From Dendrobium chrysotoxum (taxonomy: Eukaryota; Streptophyta; Magnoliopsida; Asparagales; Orchidaceae), in contig CM034312.1 of the NCBI GenBank assembly GCA_019925795.1, positions 26,997,914 to 27,061,913 of the forward strand: DNA of 64,000 nucleotides. Reading direction: 5' to 3'. Position numbers and translations under genes: made by a program. Positions 42,065 through 52,490 of the stretch are shown here, piece by piece. Under the pieces are notes generated by a model. That model made no database searches. It was not told the DNA's origin and saw only the letters and a program-made list of their open reading frames with translations. Within the stretch, counting starts at the first letter, position 1. The number at the start of each line of letters is the position of its first letter.

Positions 42065-42701
42065 TTTTAGATTTACTCAAATGAAAATCTTTACACTCTA
42101 AGGTTGACCTCCATAATTCAAGTTTACCTTTAACTCACTCTCTAGTCTTATCAACAAGAAGAATATCATCAACAAAAAGCATACACTAGGGTACAAGCTC
42201 TTACAAATGTCTAGTGAGAACATCCATGACTAAAGCAAAAACATATGGGCTTAAGGCTGATCCTTAATGTAATCCAATGAAATAGGAAAATACTTGGTCA
42301 AACCACCTTGTGTTCGAACACAAGTAATAGCTCCTACATACATATCCCTAATGACTTGAATATAAGCATTATTAACTCTTGGAATTTTATCATATGTTTT
42401 CTCTAAATCAATAAAAATTATATGTAGATCCTCCTTATTCTCTCTATACATCTCCATCAAACCTCTCAATAAATGTATAACTTCCATAATAGACCTACTT
42501 GGCATGAATCCAAATTGATTTTGCGAAACATTATTGTCTAGTGAGAACATCCATGTCTAGTGAGAACATCTATAAATCCCGTGTACCTTGAACTCCCTCT
42601 CTAGTCTTATCAACAAGAAGAATAACATGAACAATAAGCAAAGACCAAGGTACATCCTCTTGAAAATGTCTAGTGAGAACATCCTTGACTAAAGCAAAAA
42701 G
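42065..42701 (-). pseudogene. RTE LINE reverse-transcriptase scraps inside the CACTA element
   Basis: Minus-strand reading gives NQFGFMPSRSIMEVIHLLRG, EDLHIIFIDLEKTYDKIP, NNAYIQVIRDMY, ITCVRTQGG: RTE-type RT. It matches 53185-53720 of the RTE LINE in this window but lacks about 36 bp after KTYDKIP. A second piece (about 42587-42701) repeats 42131-42243, so the fragment is rearranged. No intact domain. Confidence 0.85.
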
Positions 42702-43160
42702 GAGCAAACCTAATTAACTCGGTTCAGACTTGCCGATCGATAGCTTCCACTGGTGTGCTCAGCTGTCAGAGTGGGGGAAAGATCATCGGCCGGAGGGAGA
42801 TCGTCGGCAGCTGAGTTCTTGTGTAGTTAGCTGAAGGTGTGATCATGGCGAGCGAGTTTATGCAGGGAAAGTAAACAGAAGAAATGAAGGGGAAGGCTCA
42901 GGATGGCCAATATTAGGTTTATTTTCGGCGATATTTTGGCTATTTTGACAGCTGGAAAAAATTACTTAACACCGACGGCCAAAGCCACCGGTATTAGCGA
43001 CGATAAAACATAAAACCAGTGTTCTTACCGGGGGGTTACTATTCCGCCGCTAATTCTGACAGTTTTTATTAAAAATTGCCGGATAAACAGCTGTTATTAT
43101 CGACAGCTAGAGGACCGTCAGTAATAGCTGCCGGTAATGCCTGAATTTCCTGTAGTGATA

Positions 43161-43196
43161 AGAGTGGAAGTGAAATGGTGACTTTAAAAAATTTTA
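43161..43196 (-). repeat. Distal end of the right inverted-repeat arm
   Basis: About 36 bp (GGAAGTGAAATGGTGAC then TTTAAAAAATTTTA) completing the arm interrupted by the CACTA transposon. Reverse complement of about 28041-28076. Confidence 0.8.
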
Positions 43197-44680
43197 GAAT
43201 TTCATAGACAACATAAACCTTACCATTAGAACTATAATAAAGAAGTTTACAAATTCTAACAAGAACTTGACATCCCATATATATTTGAAAAGTACCTAAA
43301 CAATAAGTATGTAAATTGAAAGCACACGACAATAGGGGTGGTGACTAACTGTTAAGTGACAAGTCACTAAATTCTTTCTATAACACTCTAACTTAAAAGC
43401 CCTTTTTTCTATATGGAATATAAATGTTGAAAATATGATAATGATTCAAATAACTTAATGATAATACTAATCAAGTGTATTTATTTGGATTGGCTAGTAT
43501 ATATATGCCTCTGTAAGTGTAGAAGACAAATAATATAATACTTAAAATGATAAAGTTTAAACAATCTATTTTTTACAAAATAACATTAATATATTACTTA
43601 ATTATATCTACACAAATTTCTATTAAATTAAATAAAGTTGTCATAAGTACCTACTCACAAATATTTAGCCATGGAAAATGAGATTATAAAATTAACTATA
43701 CAAGTTTGTTATGCAGCACAAATTTATACAATTTCTTGTACATACCAATGCAAAAGTGTCCAAAATAAAATATGATGGGTGATATAAAGATGATTGTGAG
43801 CTAGGAAGTGTGATATACTATAAGCATATAATTTATATTTACTCAATGACTTAGCCTATGAATTATTAATCAACTATACTAATACATGAATATAAAACTA
43901 TGTATATTATAGGAAAATGTGCTAATAAACTAAACACAGAGCAATTATAAATGATTAATTATTTTGTTCTTTGACATCATTTCCTACATTCATGCCTAGC
44001 CCATCTTAAATGTGGTGAGTGTAGATTGATGATAGTGACAAGAAAATAAGCTAATCTCAATTAGCCGAGTGCCCCTGAGCTATTAGTGAACATGAAAAAC
44101 AACAACCATACTACTCACCATGTCTTAAATGAAGATGGATGAAAAGATAATGAAGATAATAAAAGATGCCTTAAGTAGGATCCAAGGGTGATCATGTAGG
44201 AATAGTATCCTTAAGGGATCATCAAACTCGATAGCCTATCATAAGAGGTTGGATGACTGAGCAGTGACTTCAGTACCAATAATTGATCACACTCGAACTC
44301 TGATAAGTGATGAGTATAACCTGACAAATAGATAGTTGGAAGGCCAAACCCAAACTTGCCAACACATTCTGAAGGGAGATCACAAAAGTAAGGCTTCCTC
44401 CCAAGTTCAAAGTGCCACACTTGGCATCCTATAAGGGAAAGACTAACCCGATGGACCACATCTCAACCTTAAAATACATGACCTCCCTCTAAAAATTGAT
44501 GATACTATGAAATGCCATCTATTCTTTATAATCCTAAAGGAGTTGTCACTGAGGTGGTTCACTTGTCTACCAAAGGGAGTGATCACCTCCTTCTCAAGGT
44601 TTCAAAGAGTGTTTATAACATGGTTTACTAGTACTCAAAAGCCGTAGAAGTGCTAACAAGCTCCTCTAAAAATGAGGTAG
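43197..44680. other. Unassigned AT-rich DNA
   Basis: Short open frames at 43069-43332 and 44211-44459 (minus) have no recognisable domain and no codon signature. No repeats or terminal structures seen. Confidence 0.5.
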
Positions 44681-45260
44681 GAGCTGGGAGAGTCATTAAG
44701 GAGCTTCATTAGCATAAGAGCTTGATATTTTGTGTGATCTTTTGGAGAGAAGCTTTCAAGGGGGTTTTGGGAGAGAGATTGGAGAGGCTTTAAGAGATCT
44801 TTTTGGAGGGACCAAAATAGTGGGTGAGGGATTCACCAAATGTTGTTTACTTCGATATACTTCCTTATTTCCTTTAATTGTTATAAAAGTTCTTGTGAGA
44901 AGAGCTCTTGTGAGCCTTGATGGGAAGACTCATATCTTGCTGAGGAGGCTAGGGAGAAGTGGCCTTTCCAAAAGAAAGGTGTTGTAGGGTTCTCCATTAC
45001 CTACGAAGGAGAGTTGCTTATTTTCCTTTATGGGAGCAGAAGGATAGAGATTTCTCTACATTGCTAGAAGTAGTAGGAGAACATTATTGGAATTCTTGAG
45101 GAGAAGGCTCAAGGAGTGAATATATGTCAAGAGTGATTAAACCACTATAAATTGGATTGCATTCATTTTTTACTTTTCTTGCATTCTTTATTACAATGTT
45201 TATGTTCTACTTGTGATAGTTTGATGATTTCTAAAAAATGATTAATGAACACTATGTTCA
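44681..45260 (+). repeat. Possible decayed Sirevirus-type LTR
   Basis: Carries the sequence AACCACTATAAAT followed by a T-rich stretch at about 45145-45200, as in the 3' thirds of the LTRs at 39931-41918 and 49761-51148, and is preceded by a G/A-rich segment as those are. Ends cannot be placed, so this is tentative. Confidence 0.3.
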
Positions 45261-47400
45261 TGAGATTTTATTAAATCCTAATATTTTTTTCTCACTATGT
45301 TATGAGCACTATTATATTCTCCAAAATGTGAAAGAAGCTTTGCTTTTATCTTTCAAAGTTTAAGATTTTCACAAATAAATGAGTCTCCATCATCTTGATT
45401 TGTATAAGTTTCTATTGAGACTTGACAAAGTTACAATAAAGACAATTAATCATCTTTTATATGATATACCCCTATCATTTTGGATATTCTTCAAATCATT
45501 TTGATTTAAACCTTCATGCGATATTATATATCAATATTTGGGGAAATTTATAATTTTTTGTTTAATGGGGTCCCCTCAGCCAATATGCTCAATGAACTCT
45601 ATATCTATCATTAACATCATAGCTCCAAATTGAAGTGAAGGTTGAAGCCAAGGATTAGCCAAAAGACTTTCATTATCAATCAATGCAAAATATATCCTTT
45701 CTAACTACAAATCCATTTTAACTATTTCAAGTAATGAAATGGTGTAAACTAAATATTGAAAAATGTTGAAGAACCATCTACAAGATGCTTTTATGTATTG
45801 TCAAGTACAAAGTTTAGTAGTACATCAGGCCATGTTATAAAATTACTAAGATAAGGAAAAAGGTAAGTAAGAGAATTCTTAATAATGCTTATTTGGTGGT
45901 TTTCAAATTAAACATGTCATAAATTATGTCTAATATATTTGCATTCCATTTCTAAGAAGTATTTAACAAGCTTTATTGAAAGTTATAGTACTATTAATTG
46001 GTGATGACAAGGATGGTGAATAGAGTGTCTAACAAGGTTTAATTGATTATGTAGGTCATAAATTTATCTCAGAGGCACCTTGACTTCCTCAAGAATTATA
46101 TTTTGCTTTAAACATTATGAGAAGAAAAAGATGTGGGCTAATTAATTTTTAATTATAGATAATTAAAGTTGTGAACCTTCTTGCTTCATTGATAGTCAAA
46201 ATTCAAGCACGTTAACTTATTTATGCATTTCAATGTTCACTATTCAAAGGAAAATACTAACGTATTACAAATTCATTTTTTGATAATGTCACTCTTTTCT
46301 TAGTCTTCTATTTCAATTCGGTGTACATCAATGAAATTCTCTCTATGAAAAGTTTAATGCATTGTAGTGGATAAACAAAGTTAATGGGTATTAACATGAA
46401 ATATGGGAAAAAGTAGCCATAAGATGGTTAGGATCATAAATATTTCATCCCATGTTATGAAGTTCTAGATCATTTAATCATGAAGATAGTCGACATTGCC
46501 ATGTCTTGAAACACTCTATCAATAACTATGAATTACATTATCTAGTAGACTCTGCTTGATCTAAAACAAAGAAAAAGATAAAAAAATTCCTAAATAGTAA
46601 ATGTACTTGATTGATTTTCAAAAGAACACATGGTTTGCAATTCTTAGAATATACAAAATTCCTATAAGTAGAGAACATGAATAATTTAACTATGTAACAA
46701 AACTACCCAATTGCCCTTACAATCCTATATGCATCATGATTCCCACATTCTAAGCCACTTAGGCACATTTAATATGCTAGTCACCCTACTACCTCAATAG
46801 GGTGATCCTAATCTCTCCGACACCTCCCATCAGCAATAGATGGATGACACTCACCCTTTTTCACTTCAGTAGGGTGACTACTAATCCTCTTTTGACCACA
46901 TCTAGCTCACCATCTCTAATTTCCAACTAGCTTAGAATCTATAACATATTACTACAAATTGATGGGAAATCCATATACCAAGACTTAACTCTTGCAACCT
47001 TCCAAATCGACTAAAAAGGGGAGGGGAACACGAGAACTCTCCTCTTCTTTGACTTCTTTTCTGAAAGACTCCTCTTCTATCTAGAGCTCCTTTTTTGAAA
47101 CTTCTCTTCCTTGAGAGAAGATCATATAATGGGAGAGGGGGAAAGAAAGATAATGATCTAAATATCTAAAGTGAAACTCTTAAAGTATTGTACTATTTCA
47201 CTTATATATCTTGAGCTCTATAATGCAGAGCTCCTATTTTCATTGATCTTGTATTTTTGTATTAGTTAATAAAGATTTTATCTAAAGTTCATACTTCACT
47301 CAAGCTCACATCCTTTCTTCTTCTTGTATACTCAAACTTTATGTCATTTTTCCTAATGGCTCTTAACTAACGCATGATGTAAGTACATGCCAATATCATC
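45261..47400. other. Unassigned; LTR-like segment near 46980-47350
   Basis: 45261-46980 shows no coding or repeat signal. 46980-47350 has a TATATATCTTGAGCTC promoter-like word and an AATAAAG signal about 60 bp later, suggesting U3/R of a decayed LTR, but no partner is visible. Confidence 0.35.
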
Positions 47401-47429
47401 CACTGAATAAAACGGGGTTCAATACAATC

Positions 47430-48760
47430 AATAAGAGCATTCACATCCAACTGTGATCTTTTCATATATTAAATCAGATGATTATCAAAAGTAAGTAGAA
47501 TACTCAATATTTCAGAAGACTTCCTACTCAAAGCTTTATTATTACATTCACCTTACCAGGCTACTACAGAATAGTCAAATGATAATACGTAATCAGATCA
47601 ATCCATCTCCTGTATCTCATATTTAAATCTTTCTAAGAAAAATATATACTTTTAGCTCTGGTAATAGGTGAAAATCTTATATCTGACTCAATATAAGTAG
47701 TGCCTCTAGATCTTCATAGCAAATAAAACAACAACAAGCTTTAAATTATGTGTTAGATAATTTTTCTTGTATGGTTTCAACTACTTAAAAGTATAAACTA
47801 TGACTTTCCTATGCTACATCAAGACACATTCTACTCAATTAAGTGAAGCATCACTAAACAACCGGAACCCTCAGATTCAAATGGAATAGTCAAAACTAGT
47901 GTAGATGTCAAATTATTCTTTAATATCTAAAAATTGTTCCTATAATTAAATGTCTAGATGAAGGCTATTATCATCTCAGTCAGTCTTATCAGAGATATAA
48001 AAATCTAAGAAAATCTTTTCACAAACTTGTTATAATAGCTGGCCATATCTAAGAAATTACTTATCTTAGATATAGTAGTAGGCCTTAACTAATCAACAAT
48101 AGCCTGAGACTTTCAGGGATCTACAAAGATACTTGTGCTACACACCACATGCCTCAGAAATGAGATACTCTTTTGCCAGAATTTACACTCAAAGAATTTT
48201 GCATATAACTGATGCTACCTTAATGTTTCCAAAATAATCCTCAGGTGTGTTGCATGATCATCTTCACTATGAATATAATCATAAATGGATCAATATATTC
48301 TTTGAATATCATGTTCATTAGATCCAAATACACTAAATGTGCATTAGTCACCCAAAAATACATGACTAAGAACTCGTAATGTCTGCATCAAGAAGTGAAA
48401 GAAGTCTTCACTATATCTTCATTTCTCATGTTCACCTAAAAAAACCTAGATCACAAGTCAATCTTAAAAAATAAAAAAGCTCCTACAAACTAATCAAATA
48501 GATCATCAATCCTTGGTAAAGAGATTTATTTTGATTATTACCTTATTTAATTCCTTATAATCAATACAGATAGGCATCATGCTATCTTTTTTTTCATAAA
48601 TAGAGTGTGTGCTCCTTATGGAGACACACTAGGATAGATAAAATCACTATCAACCAACTCCTAAAGTTGTACCTTCATCTTTTAAAACTACTTAGGTGCC
48701 ACTATATATAGAGTTTTAGATATTGAAGAAGTACCAAAAAATTCATCAACATAGAACTCA
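47430..48760 (-). pseudogene. Chromovirus RT and RNase H remnant
   Basis: Across frames: DSMMPICIDYKELNKV, a YEFLVMYFWVTNAH segment equivalent to the usual fingers/palm wording, LMNMIFKEYIDPFMIIFI where the YxDD motif should be (destroyed), then RNase H KNYLTHNLKL and KDLNMRYRRWIDLI, HLTIL and PGKVNVI. Dozens of stops. Reverse transcription and RNA-strand removal were its original jobs. Confidence 0.8.
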
Positions 48761-48999
48761 ATCTCATTATCAGGTGGAAAACTCACTAACTCCTCAGGGA
48801 TATGGGAAATTCTTGTACCACCAAGACATTCTCTAGAGATCCAAAATCCAAATTTATATCCCAAATAATTGCTATAAATACACTATAAACCTTCCTCGAT
48901 AACTTATCAATATGTATAATAGATATCAAACAAAATAGAACTCCCCCAACTCCCTGAAATGAGTAACTCTTACTACCCAAAAATAGTGTAACTCACTTT

Positions 49000-49330
49000 T
49001 TCAAATAATCAATTTAAGCCCTGTATCAACTTATCCAATCCATACCCAGAATGGAATCAATTTAAAAATAAGTAATAATATCAAACTTGATCTTCACTTT
49101 ATACCAAACATTTTAATATCATAGAAACATACTCTAGTAGCTATCATATTATCTTTAGTCAACATAATAATAGATAAAAAATATAATATTACAAAAGGCA
49201 AGTGTAATAAATTAAAGTATTTCTAAAAAATAAATGAATATCTGGCTCCAAAATCAAATAAAATTTGACATGGTAGTATAAAAAATGTAAGACAAGCATA
49301 TAACCACATCTGGAGCATCTCTAGCTTCAT
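49000..49330 (-). pseudogene. Chromovirus protease remnant
   Basis: QILFDFGARYSF is recognisable as the aspartic protease active-site segment (usually DSGA; Ser is now Phe), followed about 200 bp later by SILGMDW, the conserved ILGMDW motif of Ty3 proteases. Stops throughout. Confidence 0.7.
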
Positions 49331-49760
49331 GTTGAGTCTGACTATATACATGTGCCTGAATTAGAGATGGAGGAACAAAACTATAAAACTCTCTAACTAC
49401 TCCCCAATAATCTCCATGTCACAAAACTCAGACAACTATCTCTACTAGTGATCCCTCAGTAAACATACGAGGTAGAATTATCCTTGATCTACTTGCTGGT
49501 CTTATAAAAATCATAGGTTGGGGCTCAAAATGTTAGTTAGAACCTACCTACAGACACTCAACTACCCTTTGTCAAGTTTAAACACACCTGAAGCGCTATC
49601 TCAGCATCTTATAACACTGATCCATATGTTTCCTATCATAACTCTAGCACATAGGTTCCCCACTAACAAAATCTCTAAAAATGATAACACTGCCAACACC
49701 AAGAACTGACATTATTGGCTCACCTCTCATATAATCTCTAGGTTTAAACTTACTTGTCTT

Positions 49761-51148
49761 TGTTGAGACTCAGGCTCACGAGTTTTTATTTTGATGATAA
49801 CAAACATTATGGCTCACATCTCCTAGTATTTTCAATGCATATTTATTTGAGTGTATACTATCATTTTAGGAACAGTTGCACCGTCCAACAAAGATTCAAG
49901 GCTCAAGATTGGGTAGAATAGGTTATGCTATGAAAAGTTTGTAATATATATTGATGTAATTTTGATTTCTTGAGTCTAGTATTGTAAAGGTGTTTTCCAG
50001 CTTGGTGACCATGCACACACACTCAAGGAGTGAGATTGAGCCAAAACCAAAAGTTTAATTTATGAACTAATCATCCTAGACAATCCAATATGATCTTAAA
50101 ACCCTAGCCACCATGATAATTTAGGCAAAGATTTAAGATTCAAATTTTATTCTAATCATCCTGGACGATCTAGATCATCTTAGACAATCTATAAATCATG
50201 CCTAAATTAATCATGTGATTAGTCAATCAAATATGCTTAATTTTATATTCTGATCATCCTGGACAATCTGTATATTGTACTAGACGATTTGTTTAAAATT
50301 TGTACTGATTGTCCTGGACTATCCTGAGATCGTCTAGGACTATCAGGTGAAATTCTGCACATCATCTTGGACGATGTTGCGATCGTCCTGGATGATATTT
50401 GGCAGCAGAATTGAGTTTTTAGGGTTTTTTGAAGCCCTCTTTTTAAGCACATCGTCCTGGACAATCCTGTGATCGTCCTGGACAATCTATGCCACCAGAA
50501 TTGATTTGGAAGGGTTTTTAAAGCACTTTATTTAAGGCTTTTCAAATACTTTGAAAGTGTCTTTTGGGAGCCATTGAGGCTTCATTTCTTCTAGAGAAAA
50601 CTTGAAGAGAGAGCTTGAAAGGGAGAGAGGAAAGGGTGGAGTTTGAGAGGGAAAAGAGCCTTGTAAGGGGGATTTTCGAGGGAGTGTGAGGGGGTTCACA
50701 CGGTTGCTCCAGCAAGCTTGCACCTAAGTACCATTGGATTCAAGGGTCATCTCAAGGGAAGTTTTGGGAATAAGAAGATCTCTTTGGTGTCAAAGGACCC
50801 GGCTACTCCGCCGCACCGGGGAAGGTGGAAGTGATTTTGTAAGGGCTTCTCCGCCTAGCTGTGGGGGCTAAAGGAGAGTCACTAAAGGTGTAGTGCAATA
50901 CTTGGAGGGTGCCACTGGGGAGTGGACGTAGGTCAGGTTGGACCGAACCACTATAAATCTGGTGTGTTTTTTCTGATTATTTTCCTCACTTTATTTTATT
51001 GTGATTAACTGCATGGGTGAAATCTCTGATTTATCTTTTTATTATTGATTTAATTCATTTCTGCTGCAATATATAAAAAGATTTTTCTTTTTGTTTAAAG
51101 AAGTTTTTAAATATTCAATTCCCCCCCTCTTGGTTTGCCTTGGGACTA
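49761..51148 (+). repeat. Sirevirus-type solo LTR
   Basis: About 1.39 kb, opposite in orientation to the Sirevirus at 30949. It starts TGTTGAGACTCAGG and shares the conserved ACTCCGCC, GTGGACGTAGGTCA and AACCACTATAAAT segments and the C-run then TCTTGG near the 3' end. No internal sequence lies on either side; chromovirus DNA flanks both. U3 has five palindrome pairs (50155/50174, 50253/50274, 50308/50329, 50361/50382, 50451/50472) of ATCGTCCTGGACGAT type. TATA-like word at 50952-50958. The 3' boundary is uncertain by several bases; flanks GTCTT and GTTCT are similar but not identical. Confidence 0.8.
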
Positions 51149-51159
51149 GTTCTTTAGGG

Positions 51160-52047
51160 TTTAACACCCCTCATAAACTTTTAATCTTCCCAATAAAACC
51201 ACTCCTGGAAGCCTCACTACCAAATCTATTCCTACTAGTACTCCAGAACTGCAAAGTAGCTGACAGGTCTTTCTCAACCTATCAGGTTTTCTCCACCTGC
51301 TTATAGAAATCAATAATTCATAAGGGGACTAATGGCTATCTTAAACTATCCCATAGCCTTCTTAGATACCCATAACACTTTTCATTGGGAGTATTAACCA
51401 GCAATGAAGCATAACTAATTAAGGTAGTAAACTCAATCTCATATTGCATAACAGACCTACTCCCCTAAACTAGTCCAAGAAATGTCTCCTACCTTTCCTA
51501 TCTTGTAGATGGATGCACAAATTATGCCCAACTGATCAAGGAGCTTATCCTTCATTAAAGCTTCTCCCATTACTGGCCCAACAACCAACACTCAACCTCA
51601 CCATCTATTAGAAATATGTTATGGTGCCTTCCTCTCAAGAGGACACTGCATCTCATTAGAAGTATTCTCTTGCCTCATCAACCAATCCTCTACTGCTCTG
51701 AGCTCAATAGTGCTCTCATACCTTCGAGGCTTTAACCTTAAAAATATATGCAAGTGCCTCTCTACATCATCAAATCTAATAAAAGAATCCTACTTTGAGT
51801 CTCATCCATTAATTATGCTACAAGACTAGCAAACGGAGAAATGGAATCATAATTACACTAGTGTTGTCTGATTAAACTCTATGTAACTGTCATATTTAGG
51901 TTTTATTGAACTATCAAAAACACTCAAAATATGTGACTGAATAGAACATGAATATGAAAGTAAAAGGATATGAATGCCTGATACGTCATAAAATGACCTT
52001 ACTCAACTACAGATCATTTCATATAACTATGTTTTATAATCAATCCC
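51160..52047 (-). pseudogene. Chromovirus gag remnant
   Basis: Minus-strand fragments such as FLRLKPRRYESTIELRAVEDWL and RQENTSNEMQCPLERK fit a gag region between the primer site and protease, but decay is heavy. Assignment rests partly on position. Confidence 0.5.
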
Positions 52048-52070
52048 CCAAAATCACTACTCTAATACCA
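52048..52070 (-). promoter_or_regulatory. Primer-binding site of the chromovirus
   Basis: Minus strand TGGTATTAGAGTAGTGATTT: a tRNA-iMet-type site with one transition in the first 12 bases. A TG (52076-52077) five bases away marks the LTR edge. Confidence 0.7.
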
Positions 52071-52490
52071 AAAAGTGGAACTATCATAAACCAATATGAC
52101 CAAGAAATAACAAGTCATATCATACTGAATGGTGACAAACCAAGCCCAAGATCTAAGTTTTAGATACTTTTCATATTTACTTAATTTAAATAGTCCACAA
52201 AGTTACTAATGTACTACCAATTAGTAAAAAATAACTCATCCATAAATTTCTTTTCATTCATCATCAAATTATATTTATAGAAAAATCTACGCACTACACA
52301 TATCACTGCAAACTCAAAATAAAACTAATAAATATCTAGCCATAACTGTACTAAAAATTAGATAATACCTTTATAGACTTAAACAAATCATATCCTAAAT
52401 GCTCAGATACTCAACCAACTCTTTCTCCTTTCTCTAACTTGAAATAGAGTGCAAAATGTGTGACCTTACAAAGCTCAATAAGTCATAGCC

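Larger units (their letters stand above)
30447..43157. mobile_element. Non-autonomous CACTA (En/Spm) transposon with a nested Sirevirus
   Basis: Ends CACTACAGGAAATTC (30447-30461) and its complement GAATTTCCTGTAGTG (43143-43157) are flanked by the 3-bp duplication ATA (30444-30446, 43158-43160). Subterminal 400 bp on the left and about 200 bp on the right carry many CCGGCG, ACCGGT and GTCGGT words in both orientations, as expected for transposase-binding repeats. Without the Sirevirus the element is only about 1.74 kb. It has no transposase and contains RTE LINE scraps. 42705-42960 is unrecognised. Confidence 0.92.
47420..52490 (-). mobile_element. Decayed chromovirus-type Ty3/gypsy element
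   Basis: On the minus strand: partial 5' LTR (52076 upward), primer site, gag, protease, RT and RNase H remnants, in the usual Ty3 order. Split by a Sirevirus solo LTR (49761-51148). The 5' LTR side is cut by the RTE LINE at 52491. The 3' end is lost near 47420. Wording resembles the Del/Tekay group. Confidence 0.75.

Noticed and set aside
42705..42960. Possible captured host-gene fragment inside the CACTA element
   Set aside because: Higher GC than its surroundings, but no reading frame or recognisable peptide; left as unrecognised.
44211..44459. 82-codon minus-strand open frame
   Set aside because: No recognisable domain and decayed surroundings; cannot be supported as a gene.
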